DNA of 64,000 nucleotides from Euryarchaeota archaeon UBA23 (GCA_002498725.1 DAIJ01000010.1:13088-77087), one strand, 5' to 3'. Shown: positions 37,392 to 47,405, counted from the first letter of the stretch. Program-made: numbers and translations. The notes: generated from the sequence alone by a model not told the origin.

Positions 37392-37766
37392 TTAAAAATT
37401 ATTCTCATTAGTGGTAAGATCAATGACTTTGTTGTTTCCATCCACGTGAACAATGCATGGTTCATGAGCGTTAGTTTCTTCAATTCCCTGAAAGGTCAAT
37501 AAAATAACTAAATCTCCGGGATTCACTAAGTGTGCGGCTGCTCCATTAATACAGATTTCACCCGAACCTCTTGGCGCCTTAATTGCATAAGTTTCCAGTC
37601 GCGAACCATTTGTCACATCCAGAACCGAAACCTTCTCCCACTCTGCAATACCCGCAGCGTCTAGAAGGTCTTCGTCAATTGAAATAGAACCGATATAATT
37701 TAAATTCGCTTGCGTTACTTTTGCTCGGTGGATTTTAGACCTCAGCATCCATCTAATGGGTTCCAT
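37392..37766 (-). CDS. panD: Aspartate 1-decarboxylase, bacterial pyruvoyl type
   Basis: It makes beta-alanine for pantothenate and CoA. The product has 124 residues. The proenzyme cleavage site lies in NLNYIGSISID (Gly26-Ser27), where Ser becomes the pyruvoyl group; KIHRAKVTQ, VTNGSRLETY and INGAAAHLVNPGD are family signatures. Many archaea use an unrelated PLP decarboxylase for this step, so a bacterial-type PanD suggests transfer. The ATG at 37766 is preferred to a preceding TTG. Confidence 0.95.
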   Translation of the reverse strand: MEPIRWMLRSKIHRAKVTQANLNYIGSISIDEDLLDAAGIAEWEKVSVLDVTNGSRLETYAIKAPRGSGEICINGAAAHLVNPGDLVILLTFQGIEETNAHEPCIVHVDGNNKVIDLTTNENNF

Positions 37767-37771
37767 CAAAA

Positions 37772-37873
37772 CGTTCGATTATCTCAACACTTTTGAAACC
37801 AAGGGAGTTAATAATTCATAATTTATCAAATTAAAAATTGAAGTAATACGAGTTGGCTAATGATACTCGAACG
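37772..37873. promoter_or_regulatory. Divergent intergenic region with a separated inverted repeat
   Basis: CGTTCGATTATC (37772-37783) and GATACTCGAACG (37862-37873) are inverted copies matching at 11 of 12 positions. One arm is 5 bp from the panD start and the other 80 bp before the giant gene. It may be a pair of sites for one dimeric regulator acting on both genes. Confidence 0.35.
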
Positions 37874-37953
37874 CTTTGGTGATACGTTTACGCACATACG
37901 AGGGGTTTTGTTGATAAGTCAAATCATTTTGCAGAGGTACTTAGGTGGTCAGA

Positions 37954-40900
37954 ATGAAAGTAGAGAGCAATACGTGGTATGATACTGATTCGTTGAAGAA
38001 AAGTGGGCCAGCCATTCTAATGGTGGCTTTGATGTTAATGAGTACCCAAATGTATAGTTTCATGGAATTCGACACAATAGAGCCGGAAAGAAATGAGAAA
38101 AGTGTTGTTGTAGAACGATCGCCCTATCAACAATTCTACCAAGAGAGCGGACCAATTGCTGGAGCCACTCAAGGCCTACCTGCAGCGATGCCAGACTATA
38201 CTCATCCAGCCTTCATGGATCCGACATGGAATGACCCCGCCTCAATGTATGGAAAAATTTCCGACCCTTCTGTTTTACTCAATAATCCTGGATATGGCTT
38301 CTTCCTTGAAGAAACAAATACTGAAGATCACGATAACGATGGAATAAACGATTTAGACGATTTAGATGACGATAATGATGGAATCAGCGATTTGATAGAG
38401 TTATTTGATGGATGTTATGGAACTGGTCCATTCGATCACGATAACGATGGCATAGATGATGAAGATGATTGGGATGATGATAATGATGGTATTCTTGAGG
38501 GACCAATTGATTATTCACAAGGGGCAGACCCTTGGAATGTATCTTCTGACAGATATGTAGAGCCGTCTACGGTTCATCCCTGGACAGGTAGTGCCGTTGG
38601 TAGTGGATATAGAGTTGATCAGAACCCCATGGATCACGACAATGATGGAGTAACAGATGAGGATATAGATGGTAGTGGAAGGGGATCATATGATGAGGAT
38701 GACGATAACGATGGCCGAATAGATCAGTTTACCTGGCCGTGTGATTTTGATGGTGATGGCGATCAGGATTATTTTGATTCTGATGACGATAACGACGGAA
38801 TTGAGGACTTGTGGGATTCTCACCCTTGGGATCCTTTAGTTACAACAAACATAACCTTAACAGCTCCAATTTGGGACGATGCTTTTCCATGGGATTCAAG
38901 GGAAACTCTAACCATTTCATTAACCCCATCTGGTCTAAATCCTGCCACTTTGAGGATCGAAGAAGGCGACACTGTTGTGTGGACTAATGATGATAATAGA
39001 GACCATAATGTCACTGCTGATGACGGATCTTTCGATAGTGGAACAATGGGCCCAGGAAACTCATTCTCGTTTACTTTCGATTCAGTAGGAAACTACGATT
39101 TCTCCGATCCGGCTTCTGGATCTCCTCTTTATTCAGGTAGTATTGATGTAGTTCCCGAAACAAGTCAACAATTACCAGACGCATTCAATCTTCCTGCTGA
39201 CATATATGGGGCTGACAAATTTAATTTCGTAAACAAGGAGAAATTCATATGGCATCCTAGAAGCCAGGCCTTTACCCAAGTAATAGATGGCGATCTTGAT
39301 GGCGATGGAATTCCAAACTTTGTAGATCCTGATAACGATAATGACGGAACTCCCGATTCAGCAGATACCGATGATGACAACGATGGACTAGCAGATATGT
39401 ATGATGTAGATGATGACAACGATGGAATTCCTGACTCTTGTTTACAGTTAGATACTAATTCAGATGGTAATGGTGATTATCCAAATTCTCACTCGATACA
39501 AATCCCGGGCATAGACTGCGAACTTGATTATGATAGAGACGCTGATGACGATATATGGAGAGCAATTGATTCCGATTATGACTTAGTGTGGGATTGGATG
39601 GATCCAGACGTCGGAGGCGCATGGCCAGCAGACAATTTACTCGGTAATCCTGGACTAGATAGTAGCGACTTGCCCTATGATTTGGATAATGACGGTATCG
39701 TGAATGAAGAAGATCCATTCATGCTAGCGGATCAAGCACAGGTAGGTGCTTGGGATTGCCCTACTACGGAGAACCCAAACCCCTCGTCTTCGGACATGAA
39801 TTGTACCGTAGCCCGAAAGTCCTACACCGGGAACAATGACTGGGATAATGATGGAATTAACAATTGGGACGACGTAGATGACGATAATGACGGAGTTCTC
39901 GATTGGCTTGATATCGACCCTAATTGTGATCTCGATGATGATAACGATCTACATTTACTAAATGGCTCCAAATATCGTGATGATGGACCGAATGACATCG
40001 ATACAGACATCGATGGAGACGGCTTATCAAACGATCAAGATTGGGATGACGATAACGACGGCATTTCAGATCTCTATGATCCTGATGATGGTAATTGTGG
40101 AATCGTAGATAATGACAACACAGATTCTTTCTCTACTGGAAATGGATATTCTCATGGCGATGGAGATTTCATCGATGGTAGCGACGACAGCACAACCTAC
40201 ACAATGTTACAACCTTTGAGATGGGATCAATTCTGGCATTTCAGTCCATTCTTCGCTGAAGAACACGGATTTATCCTTCCTTATAACGGATATCAACAAT
40301 CCACAGACCCGATCACTAATCAGGTTTCTTTAGTCTCCAATGGAGTTGTTCCAGAGATGTACTGGCATGTAATGATGAAATGGAGTCCTTGGAATGGAAA
40401 TAACTATTTTGACATCGATATGGATGGAGACTCTCTAATCAATGGAATAGATGTAGATATGGACGCAGACGGAATGCCTAATTGGTGGGATCAAGATGAA
40501 GGTTCAGATGGTAAACTAGATGTTAATGACCCCGGATTTGGCGGCACTCTAGATGACGGAGAGTGTGACTTATCTCTTTACTACATGTACTTCCAAATAG
40601 GATTCCAACCAGTAGCCTGTGGTATTCAATTAGCTTGGCTCTATGGTTGGCCCATTCTTGATGAAACTCGCACACAACAGACTATCTACACTCTACCATA
40701 TTCAACTAGACCCGACTCTCAATTTTCCGAGGGCCCTTACAATGGTAGTAATTCTCAGGGGCAATGGACTTGTGAAAACAAGTGTTACCACTTTGACTTC
40801 TTACAAGAAGGAGATGCCGGCCCAAGTGCTGCAGTAAGTTACAACCAAATGAGAGACAATCGTGATTTATTCACCGCATGGGTTGGGATTAATTTCAATT

Positions 40901-43900
40901 TATTCAATTGGAATTCAGATTCAAATGCAAATTTATTCCCCGATGAAGTTGCCGATTTACTGAATAATGATGTTGATCCAGATGATGACTGTGGCGCTCC
41001 AATAGCAGGTAATATGGACCCTCAATGTATGTTTAATGACACAGCTGATTTAGACGATGACTTTGATGGAATTTATGATCACTGGGATATAGATGACGAC
41101 AACGATGGGATCTGGGATTATTTTGAAATTGATAGTAACGACGATTTAGATGATGATTCGGGAACTGAACCACCTGGTAATTTCTTCACAGGATTCAACT
41201 GTGAAGATAATGATGACGATGGTACTGACACAGATCCCGATGACGATGGATTCTTCCAATCCGTTTGGGATAAAGGAGTACTAGGACAAGGTCTCTTATT
41301 CCCGATTTATTATGATGTTGACAATGATAACGACGGAGTCCCCGATGGCGAGGATCCTGATGACGACAATAATGGAGTAACGGATGAGGACCAAGAAGTC
41401 CTCTGTTTCTCCGGCGAAGAACAGAGTGTTTGGGATCATGACAATGATGGAGTGCTTAATTGGGCAGACGATGATTGGGATGCAGATGGAATTGTAAACA
41501 CTCTAGAATTGAACAGTGCGACTCCATTCATATCCGCATGGGATCATGATAATGATGGTCTACGTGATGATGTAGATCTTGATGATGATTCAGATGGTAT
41601 GCTAGATAAGGACGAAATCATGCTCTGGCCATCTCGGTTCGATAGTCCATCTACTAACCCATGGGATCATGATGACTACGGTAATGGAACCGGTATTGCT
41701 AATCCTACAGACCCTACCACAGGTCCTGACGCAATTGATGAAGATGACGATACAGATGGTAGGCCCGATAGAGATTGGGATACACTCGAAGAAGATCATG
41801 GATCATCCTCTGATTGGGATAGCGATAATGATGGCATCCTAGATGAAGACGATAAGGTTCCAACAAGAATCAACTTAACTACTCCAGATGTAATGTGGCT
41901 TGATGCTCAATATCCTGCTCTCTTTAGAGGTAATGTGAATTGGTTAGATCCGGATACAGGAGTATTCGAACCAGCCCCCAATCTCCCTGTTCAGGTTTCT
42001 ATTGAATGGGCCAGAAACGGGACCTTAGCACTCGAAACAGTAGATGTTCTTACAGATGAGCAAGGAGAGTTCCTTGTAGGACAATTCTTACTACCAGAAG
42101 ATTTGGAGGTCGGACCAAATACAACATATAATGTGTATGCAGAAGTCACTGAGATGTTTGTTCATGATGGCTCCTCTACAGATCCAACACCTCTGGAGAT
42201 ACGTGCAAATACAACTGTTGATTATGTTGCATGGACCTATTTCCGTAGTGATGAGCAACCACTCTTTGTGGATTACAAAGTTCACTATGCTGCAGATTGG
42301 GATAGAGGTATTTTTGATAATAGAATAACTCATGCTCCAGTAGCTTTCCGTGTTCATGGTGGGCCTTTTGGAAATTACACTCATCCAACAGTATTTGATG
42401 GATATGGGTATGGTTATCGAGCCGATTCTGGAGGCTGGGCTTCTCTCACATTTGTACAGACAGCAGGTGCACAGGGGCAATGGAAACAAGTTCAATGGAA
42501 CTCTACCATGGACAATGGTCAAGGCGTACTTCCAGGTGGCTATGAAGAAATAGTTTGGAATGATAACGAAAAGAAACACTTTGTTTTGACCAGATATGAT
42601 TACACGAATACGAGTTTGCCAATCGGTGATTATTCCTTCATTGGATACGCTCGTCCGGATTTAGGATCAGAATGGCCATTCCCATATCTAGAAGGCTCTG
42701 AGACCGAACCATTCGCTATTCGATCAATGCACAGGATGTATATCGAGGCAGATATGTTCACTAGTTCAACACGCCCTGTATATTATTGGGACTCAACTCA
42801 GTTCACAGGGTCCTCTTTCGGTGCTTGGCGTGCTTTATTCCACACCCCCTCATTAGATTTAGCAGGACTAAACTTTGCTGATGTAAGCCTCGGTAAACCG
42901 TATGCCCATCAGTGGGATGGGACCCCTGAAGGCCTCACTGGAGAGAGTGCTAGATTACGACCATTCTTGACCTCTAATGATACTCATTGGAGAATTTCAA
43001 TGCAAAATGGTGGTGACTTCAATTCTCCACCTTGCGGTCCTGTTAATCCACTAGATCCAGATAGCCAAGTAAGGTGTGAGATAATTCCTGAAATGTTTAC
43101 AGGAGAGACATTGAGAGTAATAGGAAGTGTATGGAACCGTACTATGGTGGCATGGCCTCATGATCCAATGACTCTACAGGTCGATCTAGATAAGAATGGA
43201 ATTTTTGCCGGATCCCAAGAAACAGGTTATGCTCGTGCACCTCAAATGATAAATGGCATAGCTACATTTGATTATAATTGGACTTGGTATTCTCAATACC
43301 CAGCAGGCCAATACGGAATAAGGGCTGATTTTACTAACTCCAACTTCTATTTCACTGGCAACCAGAGTTCAGTGCTTTCACCTACTGGTGCATATCTGAA
43401 TGTATCAGTAATTGGAACAACTCAATTCAATGAGATACTTCAGCCACGATTATACAGAGGGCAAAATCGTACAGTTGATATCCAATTATTAGATAATTCA
43501 TTGCAGCCACTTGCAAATTCACAGGTGAACTATGTTTGGTCTGCAGATGGAACTAATGGAATTGCCGAAACAGATCTTCAAGGTTATTTCACAATCAATT
43601 TGACTATTGACCCCAACCACGAACTTGGTAATTTTACTCTGAATTACAATTATCCGGGAGACCCATTACACCAAGGGGTGGCAGGAGAAATGTATCTATG
43701 GGTTGTTTCTCGTACCTACATTAGTCTTCAAGATACCACACCAAATCTTCGAACAAATGGAGATATATGGGAGTTCACGGCCCAAGTTACAGACGACAAT
43801 CGTACAGCATTAATCAAAGATTCTGGCCAGGCCTTAGATGGCTGCGGAGAAAACGGCGGAGAAGTCCTTTTGATTATGGAAGGAACAGACTTTGAGGACA

Positions 43901-45966
43901 GAACACATAGACAGATATTGGAAACATTATGTCCAAATGCAGGTAATATATATCATCAAATGGTTTTGGACCCTCAGTTACTTCGTGACGACCCAGAATC
44001 CTTCCTACCAGATGGTTTTGGACCAGTGAATGTAATACTGAGATTTGAAGAGAATCTTCCTAACGAAGGATGTGACCCATTAGATGCAGACTCTCTGAGT
44101 ACATCAGGAGCATGGGATCCATGCGTTCAGACTGTCAATAGTGATCACTATCGTAAGGTAATGCAATTCCAAGTTGATGGATTTAGTTTGATAGGTCGTA
44201 CAACTCTGAATGTAGATGACCAAATAGTATACACATCAGAAATGGATCCTACCACAGGTCAGCCAATCGAAAAACCGATGGTAGTTACAGGACAACTTGT
44301 TGATGAACTCGGAAGCAACCTCTCCAATCGCGCAATACGAGTTACATACGAAATGGTGGGTGCAGAAACTGGTGTTGTTGGCTGTATACCAGACTCCTCT
44401 GATGAGAATGGATTCTTTGAAATTACTTGTCCACTGAATGGTGTAGAGGCGGGCCAAGCACGTGTCAATGTGGAATTCAACTCCTATGAAAATAATGATC
44501 GTTACCGATATCAAAATGCTAGTGTGACAAGATTATTCCCAGTATTTTCTAATTCTACCATGACTCTTCAGGAAATAGGCCCATTCCGCAATGATGTTGA
44601 TTCTTACACATTCCAGAATGGATCTGAATTCCCAGTACTTTATCTAAAGGAATCATTCCATCTGGATGCCCGGTTGACTCAAACAAATGGTAATCCAATT
44701 GGTGGAAAGTGCCTCAATATTTATCTTGACCCGGATGTAAATACACGTCCAATAGCCACATCAATTACCCGTGATGGAACTGGAGAGATTGAATGGTTTA
44801 GTGGTGATCCTGATGATAATCCAAGTCGTAGAGGGGTAGAACCTACTTCGGATAAAATGGAAGGTTTTAGAATAGTCAGAATCGCTTACGAACCCAATAA
44901 AGAATTACCGGGAGGCTGTCGTGCAGAAACAACACCGGTAGTTAACGGCTCATACATAGACATCGAAGTTCTCGTAAGAAGTCGAGTAGATATACTTCTG
45001 AAGGATCATTGGGCAAATCCTGACGGCTATCAGCCGGGAGACTGGATTAATGGTTCAGTTGCAATATTGCGTGATCGTCTGGATCTTGCAGTAGAACAAC
45101 AGACTGTAATATTCACTTACCAATATTGGGATTCAGCATTAGCTGATTGGATACCTCATAATGTGGTTTATTCTACTACTAATGAATTGGGAGTGTCTAC
45201 ATTTAGTTTTGAATACACAGGATCAGATATTTCAGGAGAACTAGAATGTGATTTAGGCGGTCCTTGTGTTGAAGGCGGCGAATGGCAAGTGATTATCCAC
45301 TTCAAGGGGGATCATGAGTTTGAAGAGGAGTATCTGAACAATACGCCCGCTATATTTTTGGGCAACCCTGTTGAAGCAGGTAGCACTAGTTTCTGGAGTC
45401 TACAGGTATTTACCATATTAGGAATAATTCTAGCCTTCACCGCGCTGATTGGAGCAATCATGTATAGAAATTACATTGAGAGACGTCGAATTGAAATTCT
45501 CCGTGGTATACTGACAGATTCTCTAATGGCTCTGAAAGCTAGTAATGAATACATTGAAACAATTTTCAAGTGTTACAAGGAATTAGTTAGATTCTTCAGG
45601 AAAAGAGGTGCTATGAAGAAGGTATATGAAACCACACGAGAATTCGAGGATGCTGTTACAAGTATGTTAGGAGGAATAGCCCCTCCTGAAGATCTCAGCA
45701 TCTTCTTCTCTTTATTTGAGGAGGCTCGCTATTCCGACCATGAAATAGGCGCGGCTCAGCGTGATCGCGCCATAGCTTCACTACAATCGATCATCAATCA
45801 TATGACAGCATCACTTGGAGATGGAATGCTTAACCGCACTTCAGTTAACGAATCAGGACTCTATGGTTCTGTTGTAAAGGCAGGATCTTTCGTAGATTCA
45901 GAAGGTCAACAAAGGATTGCAGGCATTGACGATGGATCAAATGATGACTCAGGATTCAGAATCTGA
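37954..45966 (+). CDS. Giant surface protein with thrombospondin type 3-like calcium repeats, cupredoxin-like domain and DUF4129-like cytoplasmic tail
   Basis: The product has 2,670 residues. A hydrophobic signal/anchor segment (about 12-30) is followed by a DxDxDG-repeat region (about 120-1,300), as in calcium-binding thrombospondin type 3 repeats. A cupredoxin-like domain (about 295-400, VVWTNDDNRDHNV) is inserted; it keeps one His (His351) but lacks the usual Cys-His-Met copper loop. Ig-like domains fill about 1,310-2,470. One transmembrane helix (about 2,482-2,505) precedes a cytoplasmic domain with ETTREFEDAV and a FEEARYSDHEIG segment, resembling DUF4129. The ATG at 37954 has AGGTGG 5 bases upstream; an in-frame GTG at 37945 is less likely. 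It probably forms part of the cell envelope or an adhesin. Confidence 0.88.
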   Translation: MKVESNTWYDTDSLKKSGPAILMVALMLMSTQMYSFMEFDTIEPERNEKSVVVERSPYQQFYQESGPIAGATQGLPAAMPDYTHPAFMDPTWNDPASMYGKISDPSVLLNNPGYGFFLEETNTEDHDNDGINDLDDLDDDNDGISDLIELFDGCYGTGPFDHDNDGIDDEDDWDDDNDGILEGPIDYSQGADPWNVSSDRYVEPSTVHPWTGSAVGSGYRVDQNPMDHDNDGVTDEDIDGSGRGSYDEDDDNDGRIDQFTWPCDFDGDGDQDYFDSDDDNDGIEDLWDSHPWDPLVTTNITLTAPIWDDAFPWDSRETLTISLTPSGLNPATLRIEEGDTVVWTNDDNRDHNVTADDGSFDSGTMGPGNSFSFTFDSVGNYDFSDPASGSPLYSGSIDVVPETSQQLPDAFNLPADIYGADKFNFVNKEKFIWHPRSQAFTQVIDGDLDGDGIPNFVDPDNDNDGTPDSADTDDDNDGLADMYDVDDDNDGIPDSCLQLDTNSDGNGDYPNSHSIQIPGIDCELDYDRDADDDIWRAIDSDYDLVWDWMDPDVGGAWPADNLLGNPGLDSSDLPYDLDNDGIVNEEDPFMLADQAQVGAWDCPTTENPNPSSSDMNCTVARKSYTGNNDWDNDGINNWDDVDDDNDGVLDWLDIDPNCDLDDDNDLHLLNGSKYRDDGPNDIDTDIDGDGLSNDQDWDDDNDGISDLYDPDDGNCGIVDNDNTDSFSTGNGYSHGDGDFIDGSDDSTTYTMLQPLRWDQFWHFSPFFAEEHGFILPYNGYQQSTDPITNQVSLVSNGVVPEMYWHVMMKWSPWNGNNYFDIDMDGDSLINGIDVDMDADGMPNWWDQDEGSDGKLDVNDPGFGGTLDDGECDLSLYYMYFQIGFQPVACGIQLAWLYGWPILDETRTQQTIYTLPYSTRPDSQFSEGPYNGSNSQGQWTCENKCYHFDFLQEGDAGPSAAVSYNQMRDNRDLFTAWVGINFNLFNWNSDSNANLFPDEVADLLNNDVDPDDDCGAPIAGNMDPQCMFNDTADLDDDFDGIYDHWDIDDDNDGIWDYFEIDSNDDLDDDSGTEPPGNFFTGFNCEDNDDDGTDTDPDDDGFFQSVWDKGVLGQGLLFPIYYDVDNDNDGVPDGEDPDDDNNGVTDEDQEVLCFSGEEQSVWDHDNDGVLNWADDDWDADGIVNTLELNSATPFISAWDHDNDGLRDDVDLDDDSDGMLDKDEIMLWPSRFDSPSTNPWDHDDYGNGTGIANPTDPTTGPDAIDEDDDTDGRPDRDWDTLEEDHGSSSDWDSDNDGILDEDDKVPTRINLTTPDVMWLDAQYPALFRGNVNWLDPDTGVFEPAPNLPVQVSIEWARNGTLALETVDVLTDEQGEFLVGQFLLPEDLEVGPNTTYNVYAEVTEMFVHDGSSTDPTPLEIRANTTVDYVAWTYFRSDEQPLFVDYKVHYAADWDRGIFDNRITHAPVAFRVHGGPFGNYTHPTVFDGYGYGYRADSGGWASLTFVQTAGAQGQWKQVQWNSTMDNGQGVLPGGYEEIVWNDNEKKHFVLTRYDYTNTSLPIGDYSFIGYARPDLGSEWPFPYLEGSETEPFAIRSMHRMYIEADMFTSSTRPVYYWDSTQFTGSSFGAWRALFHTPSLDLAGLNFADVSLGKPYAHQWDGTPEGLTGESARLRPFLTSNDTHWRISMQNGGDFNSPPCGPVNPLDPDSQVRCEIIPEMFTGETLRVIGSVWNRTMVAWPHDPMTLQVDLDKNGIFAGSQETGYARAPQMINGIATFDYNWTWYSQYPAGQYGIRADFTNSNFYFTGNQSSVLSPTGAYLNVSVIGTTQFNEILQPRLYRGQNRTVDIQLLDNSLQPLANSQVNYVWSADGTNGIAETDLQGYFTINLTIDPNHELGNFTLNYNYPGDPLHQGVAGEMYLWVVSRTYISLQDTTPNLRTNGDIWEFTAQVTDDNRTALIKDSGQALDGCGENGGEVLLIMEGTDFEDRTHRQILETLCPNAGNIYHQMVLDPQLLRDDPESFLPDGFGPVNVILRFEENLPNEGCDPLDADSLSTSGAWDPCVQTVNSDHYRKVMQFQVDGFSLIGRTTLNVDDQIVYTSEMDPTTGQPIEKPMVVTGQLVDELGSNLSNRAIRVTYEMVGAETGVVGCIPDSSDENGFFEITCPLNGVEAGQARVNVEFNSYENNDRYRYQNASVTRLFPVFSNSTMTLQEIGPFRNDVDSYTFQNGSEFPVLYLKESFHLDARLTQTNGNPIGGKCLNIYLDPDVNTRPIATSITRDGTGEIEWFSGDPDDNPSRRGVEPTSDKMEGFRIVRIAYEPNKELPGGCRAETTPVVNGSYIDIEVLVRSRVDILLKDHWANPDGYQPGDWINGSVAILRDRLDLAVEQQTVIFTYQYWDSALADWIPHNVVYSTTNELGVSTFSFEYTGSDISGELECDLGGPCVEGGEWQVIIHFKGDHEFEEEYLNNTPAIFLGNPVEAGSTSFWSLQVFTILGIILAFTALIGAIMYRNYIERRRIEILRGILTDSLMALKASNEYIETIFKCYKELVRFFRKRGAMKKVYETTREFEDAVTSMLGGIAPPEDLSIFFSLFEEARYSDHEIGAAQRDRAIASLQSIINHMTASLGDGMLNRTSVNESGLYGSVVKAGSFVDSEGQQRIAGIDDGSNDDSGFRI
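38325..41850 (+). repeat. Aspartate-rich calcium-repeat coding region
   Basis: The coding sequence repeats GAT-GAC-GAT-AAC-GAT-GG-type codon strings giving DDDNDG and DHDNDG motifs every 10-60 residues. The repeats are diverged in the third codon base, so they are old at the DNA level rather than recently amplified. The cupredoxin-like insert interrupts them at 38840-39160. Confidence 0.85.
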
Positions 45967-45992
45967 TATACTTCGTAATTGACTTTGAGTCA

Positions 45993-46053
45993 CAGAGGCC
46001 CAACCTCTGCCTCTCAATCGCGTCGTGCAGGATCAATATGCCCCGTAGGGGCA
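45993..46053 (+). promoter_or_regulatory. Two hairpins in the leader of the L18e operon
   Basis: CAGAGG-CCCAA-CCTCTG (45993-46009) and TGCCCC-GTA-GGGGCA (46039-46053) are perfect 6-bp stems in the 152-base gap before rpl18e. Neither is followed by a T run, which argues against simple terminators. They might be a leader element for ribosomal-protein feedback, which is inference. Confidence 0.35.
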
Positions 46054-46118
46054 CCCGCAGCATTCATAACAGGCGGTCAGGTGGGCGCGCTACCCAAACA
46101 ATCGTCGAGGGAGTCATA

Positions 46119-46484
46119 ATGAGTAAGAATATGAGAAAGACCAACAAGGCCTTGATCGCCCTAATAGGAGATCTCAAGGACCAGAGCAGGTCAACCGGTT
46201 CTGCACTATGGCGAGACGTAGCTGTTAGGCTTGAGAAGAGTCGCAGTAATTGGGCTGAACCCAACCTTAGTCGACTGTCGAGATACGCTGCAGACGAAGA
46301 TTTCATCCTCGTTCCAGGTAAATTACTCGGTAGCGGAGATGTTTCTGGGAAGCCCAGCGTCGCAGCCTACAGTGTAAGCACTGGTGCCCGCTCAAAGATT
46401 GAAGCAGCAGGCGGACGTGTATTGTCAATCCGCGAATTAATGAATGAAAAACCAGATGGTAAGGGGGTGAGGATACTTGGTTGA
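46119..46484 (+). CDS. rpl18e: Ribosomal protein L18e (eL18)
   Basis: Archaeal/eukaryotic large-subunit protein, 121 residues. MRKTNKALIALIGDL, NLSRLSRYA, ILVPGKLLGSGD and AAGGRVLSIRELM are diagnostic. The ATG at 46119 is chosen because GAGGGAG (46107-46113) precedes it; the frame is open upstream to 46038 but that would add 27 arginine-rich residues across the leader hairpin. It begins the conserved L18e-L13-S9-rpoN operon and overlaps L13 by 8 bases. Confidence 0.95.
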   Translation: MSKNMRKTNKALIALIGDLKDQSRSTGSALWRDVAVRLEKSRSNWAEPNLSRLSRYAADEDFILVPGKLLGSGDVSGKPSVAAYSVSTGARSKIEAAGGRVLSIRELMNEKPDGKGVRILG

Positions 46485-46965
46485 AGCAAATACATTAGTC
46501 TACGATGCATCTGATAAGGTGCTAGGGCGACTCGCCAGCCATGTAGCTAGCCAACTTCTTACTGCGCGTAAATCTGGCAGTCAGAGGCGAGTAATTATTG
46601 TAAATGCCGAGAAAGCAATAGTCACAGGCCCAAAAACAGCGGTATTTGCTAAGTATGACAAAAAATACAAATTGAATCATCCTAGGAAGGGCCCGTTTTT
46701 CCCTAGAATGCCAGATCAAATTCTGAAGAGAACGGTACGTGGAATGCTACCTTATCAAAAGAATAGCAGTGGTCGAAATTCAGTACGTGATCTAAGAGTA
46801 ATGATTGGAACTCCAATTAACCTATCTGGCGAAAATCTGCCAGAAGGGCACTCATGGGGGAAAACCGAATCATTCGAAAGAGACCTTCCTCAGAAATTTG
46901 TCCGTCTTGGTGATATTAGTGCACATTTAGGAGTAGACAGCAGCAGATGGGGAGGTGACCAATAA
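46477..46965 (+). CDS. rpl13: Ribosomal protein L13 (uL13)
   Basis: Large-subunit protein of 162 residues. LVYDASDKVLGRLASHVA, VNAEKAIVTG and RTVRGMLPYQ are typical. Translation appears to start at a TTG (46477) with a strong AGGGGGTGAGG site 4-5 bases upstream, inside the end of rpl18e; no suitable ATG exists near the N-terminus. Its stop overlaps the S9 start (TAATG). Confidence 0.95.
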   Translation: MVEANTLVYDASDKVLGRLASHVASQLLTARKSGSQRRVIIVNAEKAIVTGPKTAVFAKYDKKYKLNHPRKGPFFPRMPDQILKRTVRGMLPYQKNSSGRNSVRDLRVMIGTPINLSGENLPEGHSWGKTESFERDLPQKFVRLGDISAHLGVDSSRWGGDQ

Positions 46966-47399
46966 TGGCTAAGAAAAAGGCGAAAGTAGTCAATATGAGT
47001 GGAAAGCGGAAGACAGCAGTTGCACGTGCAACCGTTCGTAAAGGCGCTGGACGAGTGAGAGTCAATCATCAACCCATCCACATCATGCAACCTGCCTTAG
47101 CTAGACGCAAGGCCCTCGAGCCAGTACAAATTGCAGATGCCATGAATCGCTTGGCAGATGTTGATGTCGTTGTTGATGTCCAAGGTGGAGGTCAAATGGG
47201 ACAGGTTGATGCAATAAGAACCGCCATTGCTCGGGGACTAGTACACTACAATGGCGGTGCAGAAGGAATTGATGAAGAATTACGTGACGAATATCTTCGC
47301 TTTGATCGTAGTTTATTAGTTAATGATCCAAGACGTAAAGAGCCAAAGCACCAAATGGGTCGAGGGGCTCGCAAGAAGTGGCAGAAGTCATACAGGTGA
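46965..47399 (+). CDS. rps9: Ribosomal protein S9 (uS9)
   Basis: Small-subunit protein of 144 residues. Features are SGKRKTAVARATVRKGAG near the N-terminus, GGGQMGQVDAIRTAIARGL and the basic C-terminal tail ending KKWQKSYR that reaches the decoding site. GGAGGTGA (46951-46958) gives an excellent ribosome site. It overlaps L13 by one base and is followed by rpoN after 6 bp. Confidence 0.97.
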   Translation: MAKKKAKVVNMSGKRKTAVARATVRKGAGRVRVNHQPIHIMQPALARRKALEPVQIADAMNRLADVDVVVDVQGGGQMGQVDAIRTAIARGLVHYNGGAEGIDEELRDEYLRFDRSLLVNDPRRKEPKHQMGRGARKKWQKSYR

Positions 47400-47405
47400 T
47401 CAAAG

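Noticed and set aside
45967..46118. Possible tRNA before rpl18e because of two GC-rich hairpins
   Set aside because: No acceptor-stem pairing and no T-loop sequence of the GTTCRANNC type could be found on either strand.
46038..46118. N-terminal extension of L18e by 27 residues
   Set aside because: It runs through a leader hairpin, is rich in Arg and Gly unlike the family N-terminus, and the ATG at 46119 has a good ribosome site.
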